From: Pseudomonas sp. P818
Lineage (GTDB): Bacteria; Pseudomonadota; Gammaproteobacteria; Pseudomonadales; Pseudomonadaceae
DNA length: 64,000 bases
Assembly: GCF_000418555.1 (NCBI RefSeq)
Contig: NZ_ATKM01000003.1
Location: 62,001-126,000 of the forward strand
Direction of reading: 5' to 3'
The notes below the pieces were generated by a model. The model did not search any database and had not been told where the DNA came from. It was given only the letters and a program-made list of their open reading frames with translations. Positions 1 through 8,747 of the stretch are shown piece by piece. The position numbers were made by a program, and so were the translations under genes. Position 1 is the first letter of the stretch, and each line of letters starts with the position of its first letter.

Positions 1-1
1 G

Positions 2-502
2 GCCAGTACGGCCTTGTGGTCGTTCGGCAGCGAGATCGTGGCGCAGCGTCTGGGGTGGCAGAGCGCCGGGGCCGGATTGCTCTGGGTGGTGATCGGCGCC
101 GCCGGGGTCGCCGGTGCCGGGGCTGGCGCTTTGGTCGCCAGGCTGGGCATCGACTGGGCGCACCGGCTGTGTCTGGCCGCGCTGGCGGCGGCCATCGTCC
201 TGGTCGGCATGGGTGGCATGCCGGTCCTGGTGCTGCTCGGCGGCGCGTTGTTCGGCGCGGCCTACATCACGCTGAGCGGCATCTATCTGGTCTGGGGCGT
301 GGCTGCATTGTCAGAGCGCCCAGCCACCGGGCTGACCATCGCCTTTCTTGGCATTGCCGTTGGCCAGACGTTGGGTGCACCGGTGTTCGGCGCTCTGGCG
401 AGCTGGCTGAGCCTGACGCATGCCGTGGTGCTTTTTGCGCTGCTGGCGCTGCTGGCAGGCACTATGCGCTCGGCTGTAGTCGAGGCTGTGCCCGCCCGCT
501 GA
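2..502 (+). CDS. MFS transporter, C-terminal part (cut by left edge)
   Basis: An open frame runs from the window edge to a TGA at 500-502; the true start lies upstream, so only about 166 residues are visible. They are almost entirely hydrophobic, with at least four membrane-helix-like segments rich in Gly, Ala, Leu and Val, and short Arg-bearing loops (for example after ALVARLG), as in the C-terminal six-helix half of a major facilitator. The stretch resembles the YbfB/YjiJ class of MFS proteins, but substrate cannot be inferred. It is convergent with the cupin gene, with one hairpin between them. Confidence 0.7.
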   Translation, partial: ASTALWSFGSEIVAQRLGWQSAGAGLLWVVIGAAGVAGAGAGALVARLGIDWAHRLCLAALAAAIVLVGMGGMPVLVLLGGALFGAAYITLSGIYLVWGVAALSERPATGLTIAFLGIAVGQTLGAPVFGALASWLSLTHAVVLFALLALLAGTMRSAVVEAVPAR

Positions 503-518
503 GGCAGCCATTGCGCAG

Positions 519-543
519 AAAAAGACCCGCGCGAGGCGGGTCG
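519..543 (-). terminator. Rho-independent terminator of the cupin gene
   Basis: On the minus strand a GACCCGC/GCGGGTC stem with a short loop is followed by a run of five T. It lies between two convergent genes and terminates the cupin gene most clearly. Confidence 0.7.
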
Positions 544-610
544 AAGGGTGACAAGCAACAACAGGATTCGGCGAGCCCGGAACCAGTGCGTCAGGCTCGG
601 GGTCAGGTAC

Positions 611-970
611 TTACTTGGACTCGAAGATCACGTAGACCTTGCGGCAGGCTTCCAGCACTTCCCAGGTGCCGGAGAACCCGGCGGGAATCACGAAGCGGTC
701 GCCGGCGCGTACGGTCTTGGCGTTGCCGTCGGCATCACGCAGCACGGAAACACCCTGGAGGATTTCGCAGTACTCATGCTCGGTGTAGTTCACCGTCCAC
801 TGGCCCACTGCACCTTCCCAGATGCCGGTGCTGAACTGGCCGCAGGGGCTGCTGTAATGGTTGCGTACGCTCTGCTCGGGGTCACCCTTGAGCACTTTCT
901 CCGCTGCGGGGCGATAGTGTTCGGCGGCCGTGCCGGCCTGGGCGAAGTCGACGATCTGCTCGATGTTCAT
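611..970 (-). CDS. Single-domain cupin protein (Cupin_3/DUF861-like)
   Basis: The product is 119 aa. The start chosen is the ATG at 970, giving MNIEQIVDF; an upstream in-frame start would add 32 Arg/Pro-rich residues that look like leader. Residues about 45-115 form one small beta-barrel cupin, seen in the YTEHEYCEILQG strand pair and the later GDRFVIPAGFSGTWEV segment, both typical of the Cupin_3 family related to ureidoglycine aminohydrolase. No second domain or signal peptide is visible. The gene is divergent from kauB, so a role near amine or polyamine catabolism is possible but is only inferred from position. Confidence 0.75.
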   Translation of the reverse strand: MNIEQIVDFAQAGTAAEHYRPAAEKVLKGDPEQSVRNHYSSPCGQFSTGIWEGAVGQWTVNYTEHEYCEILQGVSVLRDADGNAKTVRAGDRFVIPAGFSGTWEVLEACRKVYVIFESK

Positions 971-1224
971 CTGGCTGTTCCGTGGTGGTCGGTGGCGGCA
1001 GCCGCGCGGCCGGCAGGGCGCGACGGCAAAGACGTGGCAGCAGTCTATGTTTAAAAAAACGAACATGACAAGGGCTTTTGCCTGCCTATGTCAAAAATAT
1101 TGAAAAGCCACAGCCCTCTGGTTTAGTGTGGCGAACAGGATTTGGCCAGCAACCTGGCCTTGCAGAATTATTGACAGTGCGCGTCCCTGCGGGCGCCGCT
1201 TCCACCCATTGAGAGGATGCCGGA

Positions 1225-2718
1225 ATGACTAGCCTGACTCGTAGCGACTGGGAACAACGCGCCAAGACCCTGACCATCGAAACCCGCGCCTTCATCCACG
1301 GCGAATATCGCGCTGCCGAGTCCGGCGCCACCTTCGAGTGCATCAGCCCGGTTGATGGGCGTCTGCTAGGCCTGGTGGCCAGCTGTGATCAGGCCGACGC
1401 CGAGCTGGCGGTCAAGGACGCCCGCGCCACCTTCGACTCCGGCGTGTGGTCCCGTATGGCGCCGGCCCAGCGCAAGAAGGTCATGATCCGTTTCGCCGAG
1501 CTGATCGAGGAGCATGGCCAGGAGCTGGCTCTGCTGGAAACCCTGGACATGGGCAAGCCGATCAGCGATTCGCTGAGCATCGACGTGAACAGCGCGGCCA
1601 ACGCCATTCGCTGGAGCGGCGAGGCCATCGACAAGGTCTATGACGAAGTCGCTGCCACGCCTCACGATCAGCTCGGGCTGGTCACCCGCGAGCCGGTGGG
1701 CGTGGTCGCCGCCATCGTGCCGTGGAACTTCCCGCTGCTGATGTCCTGCTGGAAGCTCGGTCCGGCGTTGGCCACCGGTAACTCGATCATCCTCAAGCCC
1801 TCCGAGAAGTCGCCGCTGACCGGCATCCGCATCGCCCAGCTGGCCATCGAGGCTGGCATCCCGGCTGGCGTATTCAACGTGCTGCCGGGCTTCGGCCACA
1901 CCGTCGGCAAGGCCCTGGCCCTGCACATGGATGTCGACACCCTGGTGTTCACCGGCTCGACCAAGATCGCCAAGCAGCTGATGGTTTACGCTGGCGAGTC
2001 GAACATGAAGCGCGTCTGGCTGGAGGCTGGCGGCAAGAGCCCGAACATCGTCTTCGCCGACGCACCTGACCTGCAGGCCGCTGCCGAAGCCGCCGCCAGC
2101 GCCATCGCCTTCAACCAAGGCGAAGTCTGCACCGCTGGCTCGCGCCTGCTGGTGGAAAACTCGATCAAGGACAAGTTCGTGCCCATGGTGGTCGAGGCGA
2201 TCAAGGCCTGGCGGCCGGGTAACCCGCTGGACCCGGCGACCAACGTCGGTGCGCTGGTCGACACCACGCAGATGAATAACGTGCTGAGTTACATCCAGGC
2301 CGGTCACGACGACGGCGCCAAGCTGGTGGCCGGCGGCAAGCGGGTGATGGAAGAGACCGGCGGCACCTACGTCGAACCGACCATCTTCGACGGCGTGAAC
2401 AACGCCATGCGTATCGCCAAGGAAGAGATCTTCGGCCCGGTGCTGTCGGTGATCGGTTTCGACGATCAGGACGAGGCCATCGCCATCGCCAACGACACCG
2501 TTTACGGCCTGGCCGCTGCGGTGTGGACCAGCAACCTGTCGCGCGCCCACCTGGTGGGCAAGGCGCTGCGCGCCGGCAGCGTGTGGATCAACCAGTACGA
2601 TGGCGGCGACATGACCGCGCCGTTCGGCGGCTTCAAGCAGTCCGGCAATGGTCGCGACAAGTCGCTGCACGCGTTCGACAAGTACACTGAGCTGAAGTCC
2701 ACCTGGATCAAGTTGTAA
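1225..2718 (+). CDS. kauB: NAD(P)-dependent aminoaldehyde dehydrogenase KauB/PauC
   Basis: The 497-aa product has full aldehyde dehydrogenase length. It carries the PWNFPLLM segment of the cofactor fold, the general-base glutamate at about residue 267 (LEAGGKSPN), and the catalytic cysteine at about residue 302 in NQGEVCTAGSR. The C-terminal EEIFGPV and GGFKQSGNGRDKS segments match the gamma-glutamyl-aminobutyraldehyde dehydrogenase group (PuuC). In P. aeruginosa the gene at this position is kauB/pauC, which oxidises aldehydes from putrescine, cadaverine and agmatine breakdown. The pauB-like oxidase at 6-7 kb and pauR at 11.8 kb support that role. A hairpin terminator follows. Confidence 0.88.
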   Translation: MTSLTRSDWEQRAKTLTIETRAFIHGEYRAAESGATFECISPVDGRLLGLVASCDQADAELAVKDARATFDSGVWSRMAPAQRKKVMIRFAELIEEHGQELALLETLDMGKPISDSLSIDVNSAANAIRWSGEAIDKVYDEVAATPHDQLGLVTREPVGVVAAIVPWNFPLLMSCWKLGPALATGNSIILKPSEKSPLTGIRIAQLAIEAGIPAGVFNVLPGFGHTVGKALALHMDVDTLVFTGSTKIAKQLMVYAGESNMKRVWLEAGGKSPNIVFADAPDLQAAAEAAASAIAFNQGEVCTAGSRLLVENSIKDKFVPMVVEAIKAWRPGNPLDPATNVGALVDTTQMNNVLSYIQAGHDDGAKLVAGGKRVMEETGGTYVEPTIFDGVNNAMRIAKEEIFGPVLSVIGFDDQDEAIAIANDTVYGLAAAVWTSNLSRAHLVGKALRAGSVWINQYDGGDMTAPFGGFKQSGNGRDKSLHAFDKYTELKSTWIKL

Positions 2719-2760
2719 CGATAGCGGGGCGATCTCCTGGTTGTCGGCCAGGTGATCGGC

Positions 2761-2800
2761 TCCCCTCTTCCATTCATGGGAGAGGGGCTGGGGGAGAGGG
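2761..2800. repeat. Palindromic dispersed repeat (CTCTTCCATTCATGGGAGAGG type)
   Basis: The sequence is a near-perfect palindrome centred on CATTCATG followed by GGGGGAGAGGG. Close copies lie at 30576-30615 and, as an inverted pair, at 52976-53080. It is intergenic, between kauB and the next MFS gene. Confidence 0.8.
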
Positions 2801-2844
2801 CCGAGAGCGCAGCGAAACTGCCGGCTACCTCGCTCCCGAAACCT

Positions 2845-2880
2845 ACGGCCGGGTTCCCGAGGAACCCGGCCGTTGTCTTT
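2845..2880 (+). terminator. Rho-independent terminator after kauB
   Basis: An ACGGCCGGGTTCC / GGAACCCGGCCGT stem with a minimal loop precedes TGTCTTT. It separates kauB from the MFS gene. Confidence 0.75.
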
Positions 2881-2910
2881 GCAGCGGCTCGTCAGCCAAG
2901 GAATTCGCCA

Positions 2911-4059
2911 ATGCGTTGGGGCACCTATTTCGCCGTCTGTGCGGCGGTCATCAGCATCGGCCTGGCGCTGGGCGTGACCATGCCGCTGGTGTCGCTGCGC
3001 CTGGAAAGCTGGGGCTACGACTCCTTTGCCATCGGCGTGATGGCCGCGACCCCAGCCGTTGGCGTGCTGCTCGGTGCCTTGCTGGCGGGGCGCCTGGCGG
3101 CACGCTTCGGTACCACCGTGCTGATGCAGCTGTGCCTGCTGCTGGGCGCGGTGTCGGTGGCGGGGTTGGCGCTGGTGCAGAACTATGCGGTCTGGATCGG
3201 CTTGCGCCTGTTCATCGGTGTGGCGCTGACCGTGGTGTTCATCCTGGGCGAAAGCTGGATCAACCAACTCGCTGTGGAGAAGTGGCGCGGTCGCCTGGTG
3301 GCCCTGTACGGCACCGGCTATGCCCTCAGCCAGCTCAGCGGCCCCCTGCTGCTGACGGCGCTCGGCACGGCCACCGACCGGGGTTTCTGGACGGGCGTGT
3401 GCCTGCTGATCGGCGGCTCGCTGATCCTGATCGGGCGCAGCGGCGCGCCGCAGGTGGATGCACACAGTGCCTCCGGGCGCGGGCTGCTGGTGTTCTGCCG
3501 CAAACTGCCGGCGATCGCCTGGGCAGTGATGCTGTTCGCCGCCTTCGAAGCGATGATGCTGACCCTGTTGCCGATCTACGGCCTGCGCCAGGGCTTCACT
3601 CAGGAGGTGGCGTTGTTCATGGTCAGCGTGGTGGTGGTCGGCGACGCGGTGCTGCAGCTGCCCATCGGCTGGCTGGCCGACCGCATGTCGCGGCAGTTGC
3701 TGTTCCGCGCCTGTGGCGTCGTGCTGCTGCTGTCCAGCCTGGCCATTCCATCCTTGCTGCACACGCCGTTGATCTGGCCGGTGCTGGTGGCCTTCGGCGC
3801 CAGTGCCGGTGGCCTGTTCACCTTGTCGCTGATCATGATTGGCGAGCGTTATCGTGACGACGAACTGGTGCGCGCCAATGCTCACGTCGCCCAGCTGTGG
3901 GGGCTGGGCTGCCTGATCGGGCCGTTGACCACTGGCGCCGTCAGCCAGTGGCTGAGCGGCCATGCGCTGCCGCTGATGATGGCCACCGGTGCGCTGGTGT
4001 TCATCATCCTGGCGAGCAAGCGTGGCGCCTTCAGTGAGATGAAGGCAGCGCGTTCCTGA
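2911..4059 (+). CDS. MFS transporter (YcaD-like, 12 TM)
   Basis: The chosen start is the ATG at 2911 (MRWGTYFAV), preceded by AAGGAATT; a longer frame to 2752 runs through the repeat and terminator and is unlikely to be translated. The 382-aa product is a complete major facilitator, with about twelve hydrophobic helices, a loop with GRLAARFG after helix 2, and the second-half equivalent GWLADRMSRQ. No periplasmic or cytosolic domain is attached. It is tail-to-tail with the MocR regulator, six bases apart, so the regulator may control it, but substrate is unknown. Confidence 0.8.
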   Translation: MRWGTYFAVCAAVISIGLALGVTMPLVSLRLESWGYDSFAIGVMAATPAVGVLLGALLAGRLAARFGTTVLMQLCLLLGAVSVAGLALVQNYAVWIGLRLFIGVALTVVFILGESWINQLAVEKWRGRLVALYGTGYALSQLSGPLLLTALGTATDRGFWTGVCLLIGGSLILIGRSGAPQVDAHSASGRGLLVFCRKLPAIAWAVMLFAAFEAMMLTLLPIYGLRQGFTQEVALFMVSVVVVGDAVLQLPIGWLADRMSRQLLFRACGVVLLLSSLAIPSLLHTPLIWPVLVAFGASAGGLFTLSLIMIGERYRDDELVRANAHVAQLWGLGCLIGPLTTGAVSQWLSGHALPLMMATGALVFIILASKRGAFSEMKAARS

Positions 4060-4065
4060 ATCCGC

Positions 4066-5520
4066 TCAGCGCCATTGCCCCAGCGCCCGGGTCTGCTGCA
4101 GGTCGGCTTCCTCGATGAGCTCGGCGATGGTCGTACCGATCTGCTTCACCGCTGCCTCTAGGGCCGCGCTCGGCGGTTCGGCGTAATTCAGACGAATGCA
4201 GTTGCGGTACTTGCCGGCCGCCGAAAAGATGCTGCCCGGCGCGATCTGGATCTTGTGCGGCAGCAGCGCGCGATTGAGCTTCTGGCTGTCGAAGCCCTGC
4301 GGCATCTCTACCCACAGCATGAAGCTGCCCTGCGGTCGGCTGACCCGGGTGCCTGCCGGGAAATAGCGGCTGACCCAATCCACCATCAGGTCGCGACTGC
4401 GCAGGTACTGCGCGCGCATGCGCCTTAGGTGCGGTTCGTAATGCCCGTCCTTGAGGTATTCGGCCAGCGCCAGCTGTGGCAGCTGCGCGGTACTGCCGGT
4501 GCCCAGGTACTTCATGTGTACCACCTGCTCCAGGTAGCGCCCCGGGGCGATCCAGCCGACCCGCAGGCCTGGCGCCAGGGTCTTGGAGAAGGAGCTGCAG
4601 AACAGCACGCGACCATCCTCGTCGTAGGACTTGATGCTGCGTGGGCGCGGGTAGCTGTAGGCGAGGTCGGCGTACACGTCGTCCTCGATGATGGCCACAT
4701 CGAAGCGCTGCGCCAGAGCGACCAGGGCGCGCTTGTTGGCATCGGGCATGATGTAGCCGAGCGGGTTGTTGCAGTTGGGGGTGAGCTGGATGGCCTTGAT
4801 CGGCCACTGCTCCAGAGCCATCTCCAGGGCGTCGAGGTTGATCCCGGTGAGCGGGTCGGTGGGCAGCTCCAGCGCCTTCATGCCGAAACCCTTGAGCGCC
4901 TGCATGACGCCATGGAAGCTCGGCGAGTCGACCGCGACGATGTCACCGGGCTGGCAGATGGCGCGCACGGCCGCCGACAGGGCTTCGTGGCAACCGGTGG
5001 TGACCACTAGGTCCTGGGCTTCCAGTTGGCAGCAGGAGTCGAGCATCAGCCGGGCGATCTGTTCACGCAGGCGAAGATCACCGCGAATGCCGCCATAGGT
5101 GAGTACGTCCGGGTCCTGCCGGCGCGCCTGACGCGACAGGTTGCGCAGCAGCGGCTTGAGCGTCGGGCCGCTGATGTCCGGACGGCCGCGGCCCAGCTGC
5201 AGCACGTCGTGCTGTGGCGAGCTGCTGATCAGTTCCAGTACGTGATCCCACTGCGAGACTTCCACGGGGCGCTGGGCCGCTCGACTGATCTGCGGCAGGG
5301 CGGGCATCTGCCGCCCCATCGGCACGAAGTATCCGGACTTCGGTCGCGGCGCGGCCAGCCCAATGTCCTCGAGGTGGCGGTAGGCCTGCTGCACGGTGCT
5401 AAGGCTGACGCCGTGTTCCTGGCTCAGGCTGCGTATCGACGGCAGGCGGTCGCCTGGGCGGTACAGTCCCTGCTCGATACGGGTGCCGATCAGTTCGGCC
5501 AGGTTCAGATAGAGCGTCAT
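4066..5520 (-). CDS. MocR-type transcriptional regulator (GntR HTH + aminotransferase fold)
   Basis: The product is 484 aa. Residues 1-75 are a GntR winged helix (GDRLPSIRSLSQEHGVSLSTVQQAYRHL region). After a linker, residues about 110-470 are a class I/II aminotransferase fold with the PLP-binding lysine in SSFSKTLAPGLRVGW. MocR proteins use PLP as an effector or sensor and usually control vitamin B6, GABA, taurine or polyamine genes. It is convergent with an MFS gene and divergent from the DUF1127 gene; the region between contains inverted repeats at 5638-5682 that could be operators. The effector is not deducible. Confidence 0.85.
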   Translation of the reverse strand: MTLYLNLAELIGTRIEQGLYRPGDRLPSIRSLSQEHGVSLSTVQQAYRHLEDIGLAAPRPKSGYFVPMGRQMPALPQISRAAQRPVEVSQWDHVLELISSSPQHDVLQLGRGRPDISGPTLKPLLRNLSRQARRQDPDVLTYGGIRGDLRLREQIARLMLDSCCQLEAQDLVVTTGCHEALSAAVRAICQPGDIVAVDSPSFHGVMQALKGFGMKALELPTDPLTGINLDALEMALEQWPIKAIQLTPNCNNPLGYIMPDANKRALVALAQRFDVAIIEDDVYADLAYSYPRPRSIKSYDEDGRVLFCSSFSKTLAPGLRVGWIAPGRYLEQVVHMKYLGTGSTAQLPQLALAEYLKDGHYEPHLRRMRAQYLRSRDLMVDWVSRYFPAGTRVSRPQGSFMLWVEMPQGFDSQKLNRALLPHKIQIAPGSIFSAAGKYRNCIRLNYAEPPSAALEAAVKQIGTTIAELIEEADLQQTRALGQWR

Positions 5521-5637
5521 GACAGTCGTCCGCCTGTTGCAGGGTGTCTGGACAGCAACCAGTACAGATCGCCGGGAAAAATTCCATTCAGTGGGAAACG
5601 GCGAAATCTGTATGGAGTTAATAAGAGATTTTTGGAT

Positions 5638-5682
5638 CTGTCATGCCTTTTATGGTCACGGCATGCTGATCTCCCATGACAG
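5638..5682. promoter_or_regulatory. Inverted repeats between the MocR gene and the DUF1127 gene
   Basis: Two inverted repeats are nested in the divergent intergenic region: CTGTCAT (5638) with ATGACAG (5676), and CATGCC (5642) with GGCATG (5660). They suit a dimeric MocR/GntR operator or an mRNA leader hairpin of the DUF1127 gene. Binding is inferred only. Confidence 0.35.
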
Positions 5683-5702
5683 AAGGCAGCGGGAGAGCAA
5701 CC

Positions 5703-5927
5703 ATGAGCGGATTCAGCAAGACAGATTTCGCAGCCGTGGGCGAGTTCGTGCGGGGAACGCCGTGCAAGGATGAGGCTCGTTATTTCGGCCGCAACTGGCC
5801 GGCTTTCTGGCGGCGCCTGAATACGCGGGGCATGCTGCGCAAGCTCACCGATCAGCAGCTGCGCGACATCGGCCTGAGCCGCGCCCAGGCCGAGCGCGAG
5901 GCGCGCCTGCCGTTCTGGAAGCTGTAG
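5703..5927 (+). CDS. DUF1127 small protein
   Basis: The product is 74 aa and starts at the ATG in AACCATGAGCGG; an upstream ATG at 5676 lies inside an inverted repeat and is less likely. The C-terminal half has the DUF1127/YjiS signature, LRKLTDQQLRDIGLSRAQAEREA followed by FWKL (a helix-turn with Arg, Leu and the D-I-G-L-S core). Family members are short, basic, Arg-rich proteins, some of which bind RNA. It is divergent from the MocR regulator, a common pseudomonad arrangement, and may be its target. Confidence 0.8.
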   Translation: MSGFSKTDFAAVGEFVRGTPCKDEARYFGRNWPAFWRRLNTRGMLRKLTDQQLRDIGLSRAQAEREARLPFWKL

Positions 5928-5955
5928 GGCCCTGGCGTCACTATACGGCTCGCCC

Positions 5956-5977
5956 GTAGGAGCGGCTTCAGCCGCGA
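5956..5977. repeat. REP unit (GTAGGAGCGGCTTCAGCCGCGA)
   Basis: A single copy of the GTAGGAGCG...CGCGA repetitive extragenic palindrome, stem GCGGCT/AGCCGC, between the DUF1127 and oxidase genes. Other copies in this window come as inverted pairs. Confidence 0.85.
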
Positions 5978-5986
5978 TGTGTAGGC

Positions 5987-7300
5987 CTACAGCAATTCTT
6001 TCAAGCGGTGCCAGGCCATCCCCAGTGCCAGCAGCGGCGAGCGCAGGTGCTTGCCGCCGGGGAAGGTCATGTGCGGGACCTGGGCGAACAGGTCGAAGCC
6101 GCGGCTTTCCTGTCCGGCGATGGCCTCGGCGAGCAACTTGCCTGCCAGATGCGTGGCGTTGACGCCGTGTCCGGCATAGGCCTGGGCGTGGAACACGTTG
6201 GGCTGGTCCTTGAGTCGGCCGATCTGTGGCAGGCGGTTGGCACCAATGCCGATCATCCCGCCCCACTGGAAGTCGATACGCACGTTGGCCAGCTGCGGGA
6301 ATACCTTGAGCATCTTCGGCCGCATATAGGCGGCGATGTCGGCCGGATCGCGCCCGGAATAGTGGCAGGCACCACCGAACAGCAGGCGACGGTCGGCCGA
6401 AAGACGGTAGTAGTCGACCGTCACGCGCTGGTCGCACAGCGCCATGTTCTGCGGAATCAGCTGGCGCGCCTGCTCTTCGGAGAGTGGTTCGGTGGCGATG
6501 ATATAGCTGCCGGCCGGTAGCACCTTGCCGCTCAGCGTCGGGTTGAGACCGTTGATATAGGCATTGCAGGCCAGCACCAGGTACTTGGCGCGCACCTGGC
6601 CGTTGGCAGTGTGCACGCGCACTTCGCTGCCGTAGTCGATGCCGGTCACCGGTGAGTCTTCGAACAGCTGCACGCCCAGCGACTGGGCGGCAGCGGCTTC
6701 GCCGAGCGCCAGGTTGAGCGGGTGCAGGTGGCCCGAGCCCATGTCGATCATGGCGCCATGGTAGTTATTGGAGCCGACCACTTCATGGATGCGCTCCTTC
6801 GGCACCATGCGCAGTTCGTGGCGATAACCGAGGCTTTCCAGCTCGGCCTTGTCCTCGGCAAAACCGTCCATGTGCGCCGGCTTGTTGGCCAGATCGCAAT
6901 AGCCCCAGGTCAGGTCGCAGTCGATGCGAAACTGCTCGACGCGGCTGCGCACGATCTCCACGGCTTCCAGGCCCATCAGCTTGAACTGGCGTACGCCCTC
7001 CTTGCCGACCACCGATTCGAACTGCTCGACATCATGGCCGACACCGCGAATCAGCTGCCCGCCGTTGCGGCCGCTGGCGCCCCAGCCGATCTTGCGTGCC
7101 TCCAGCAATGCCACCGAGAGGCCCTTCTGCGCCAGCTCGATGGCCGTGTTCAGGCCGCTGAACCCGCCACCGACGATGCACACGTCCACCTGCCGTTCGC
7201 CGTCCAGCGGTGGGTAGGCCAGCTGGCGATTGACGCTGGCGGCGTAATAGGAGGCGGCATGCTGTGGGCTGTGGACGGGCTGGTGAACGCGGGCGTTCAT
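5987..7300 (-). CDS. pauB: FAD-dependent amine oxidoreductase, PauB/PuuB type (gamma-glutamylpolyamine oxidase)
   Basis: The start chosen is the ATG at 7300 (MNARVHQPVH), giving 437 aa; another in-frame ATG lies 12 codons upstream. Residues about 38-43 form the FAD dinucleotide-binding GGGFSG in VCIVGGGFSGLNTAIELAQ, and the GASGRNGGQ segment is typical of DAO-fold oxidases such as PuuB. The C-terminal GANRLPQIGR and YAGHGVNATHLAGK segments complete the FAD pocket. PuuB-class enzymes oxidise gamma-glutamylputrescine or related amines to the aldehyde that KauB then oxidises. The P. aeruginosa gene at this position is pauB4. Assignment to one polyamine is not possible from sequence. Confidence 0.8.
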   Translation of the reverse strand: MNARVHQPVHSPQHAASYYAASVNRQLAYPPLDGERQVDVCIVGGGFSGLNTAIELAQKGLSVALLEARKIGWGASGRNGGQLIRGVGHDVEQFESVVGKEGVRQFKLMGLEAVEIVRSRVEQFRIDCDLTWGYCDLANKPAHMDGFAEDKAELESLGYRHELRMVPKERIHEVVGSNNYHGAMIDMGSGHLHPLNLALGEAAAAQSLGVQLFEDSPVTGIDYGSEVRVHTANGQVRAKYLVLACNAYINGLNPTLSGKVLPAGSYIIATEPLSEEQARQLIPQNMALCDQRVTVDYYRLSADRRLLFGGACHYSGRDPADIAAYMRPKMLKVFPQLANVRIDFQWGGMIGIGANRLPQIGRLKDQPNVFHAQAYAGHGVNATHLAGKLLAEAIAGQESRGFDLFAQVPHMTFPGGKHLRSPLLALGMAWHRLKELL

Positions 7301-7551
7301 GTGCGAAATCCTGATTTCGTTGTGTGGAAAATTCAACGCAGCATAAGCGCGTGATTGTTATCACGCCAAGAGACAGGCAGAAAAAAGCAGCCTGCCTTCG
7401 CTCATGGCGTTTTGGCCTGTCGCCGCTGAAGCGCTTCCACAGGGAGTGCCGGGCCGTGGCGGGAAGGGCTTTAGCCGCAACTGGAGGTGTCTGAGCGAAT
7501 GACATTGCGGCGCCTGGCAGTAAACTTGCCGCTGTCGCTTAAGGATGTCCA

Positions 7552-7908
7552 ATGATGAGCTGCACCGACCGCAAGATCGACCACCTGCGCAGGCAAATCC
7601 CGCGCTTCGACTGCGTGCCCGGTTGCCACGACTGCTGTGGGCCGGTCACGGCCTCGTCCGAGGAGCTGGCGCGTCTGCCGGTCAAGAGCGATGCCGAGCA
7701 CGATGCGGCGCTGGCCGAATACAACTGCGTGCATCTGGGGCCCAACGGCTGCGAGGTGTATGAGCAGCGCCCGCTGATCTGCCGCCTGTTCGGCACCACG
7801 CCGAACCTGCCCTGTCCCCATGGCCGCGGGCCGGAGCAGCCGATCGTGCCGGCGGTGGAGCGTCAGGGGCACCGGCTGGTCGCCACCACGCGGCAGCGCC
7901 TGGTGTAA
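7552..7908 (+). CDS. YkgJ family cysteine-cluster protein
   Basis: The product is 118 aa. It has the CxxCxxCC-type metal-binding cluster of the YkgJ/CxxCxxCC family: CVPGCHDCCG near residue 21, then C in NCVHLGPNGCEVY and C in RPLICRLFG, and a final CP. Family members probably bind zinc or an Fe-S centre and their function is unsettled. Two adjacent ATGs (7552 and 7555) both follow AAGGA; the first is used. It reads away from pauB, and the 250-base gap between them (7301-7551) holds only presumptive promoters. Confidence 0.75.
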   Translation: MMSCTDRKIDHLRRQIPRFDCVPGCHDCCGPVTASSEELARLPVKSDAEHDAALAEYNCVHLGPNGCEVYEQRPLICRLFGTTPNLPCPHGRGPEQPIVPAVERQGHRLVATTRQRLV

Positions 7909-7975
7909 ATCCCTGGGACGCCGAACCTGGATCGTGCCGGCATGCTATGGAGCAGCGCATAAAGAACGCCATTCC

Positions 7976-8040
7976 GTAGGAGCGAGCTCTGCTCGCGAAC
8001 CTGGCCTCGCAAAAGCTTCGCGAGCAGAGCTCGCTCCTAC
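7976..8040. repeat. Inverted REP pair (GTAGGAGCGAGCTCTGCTCGCGA)
   Basis: Two REP units face each other, GTAGGAGCGAGCTCTGCTCGCGA and its complement ending in CTCCTAC, about 20 bases apart. The pair forms one long hairpin between convergent genes (YkgJ-family and lrp). Confidence 0.9.
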
Positions 8041-8102
8041 AGATTCACTCCGGTACGGAGAGTGCCAGCGATCATCCTTCTCGCTTGCAGCGTGCCGCTG
8101 CT

Positions 8103-8591
8103 TCACTCCGGCACCGGCAGGGCCAGGCTCTCCTTCACCTCTTCCATGACGATGTAACTCTTCGACTCGCGCACGTGCGGCAGCTTGAGCAGGATGTCGC
8201 CGAGCAGCTTGCGATAGCTGGCCATCTCGTTGATGCGCGCCTTCACCAGGTAGTCGAAGTCGCCGGACACCAGGTGACATTCCAGCACGTGCGGCAGCTT
8301 GAGCACGGCGCGGCGGAATTCCTCGAAGGTGTCGCCGGACTTGTAGTCCAGGCTGATTTCGACGAATACCAGCAGGTTGGCCTTGAGGTTCTGCGGGTTG
8401 AGGCGGGCGTGATAGCCCATGATGATGCCTTCGCGCTCCAGGCGGCGTACGCGCTCGGTGCAGGGCGTGGTCGACAGCCCCACGCGCTCGCCCAGTTCGG
8501 TGAAGCTGATGCGTCCGTCCTCCTGCAGGATGCGGAGGATGTTGCGGTCGATCTTGTCCAGTTCACGACGGCTTTGATGCTGGGTTCTCAT
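8103..8591 (-). CDS. lrp: Lrp/AsnC family regulator (leucine-responsive, alanine catabolism)
   Basis: The product is 162 aa, the usual Lrp length. Residues about 10-60 are the N-terminal winged helix (KIDRNILRILQEDGRISFTELGERVGLS) and residues about 70-150 the RAM ligand-binding domain (VLECHLVSGDFDYLVKARI). The longer frame upstream of 8591 overlaps the divergent dadA start and is rejected. It is divergent from dadA; in P. aeruginosa the Lrp at this locus activates dadAX in response to alanine. The 156-bp gap should hold the shared operators. Confidence 0.9.
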   Translation of the reverse strand: MRTQHQSRRELDKIDRNILRILQEDGRISFTELGERVGLSTTPCTERVRRLEREGIIMGYHARLNPQNLKANLLVFVEISLDYKSGDTFEEFRRAVLKLPHVLECHLVSGDFDYLVKARINEMASYRKLLGDILLKLPHVRESKSYIVMEEVKESLALPVPE

Positions 8592-8747
8592 GGGGAATCC
8601 GCCTCTGCAAAACGGCTTTTTGCCAAGAATTCTCGCCAAATATAGCCGTGTATATGGTGAAAAGCACTGCACGGCTCTTCCTATACTGCGCCCATCGACA
8701 ACAATGGCCTGTAACGCACGCGCCTTGGGCGCGGCGGGGAGAAAAAC

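Noticed and set aside
1040..1110. ACGAACA shared by the kauB upstream region and the pauR upstream repeat as a PauR box
   Set aside because: Only seven bases match and the kauB copy is not palindromic; too weak.
1130..1224. TTGGCC/TGGCCTTGC sequences upstream of kauB as a sigma-54 promoter
   Set aside because: The -12 GC is not at the required 11-base distance from GG in any alignment.
1366..3963. 865-codon open frame on the minus strand antisense to kauB and the MFS gene
   Set aside because: Gln/Ala/His-rich composition with no domain; a long open frame opposite GC-rich genes is expected from third-position bias.
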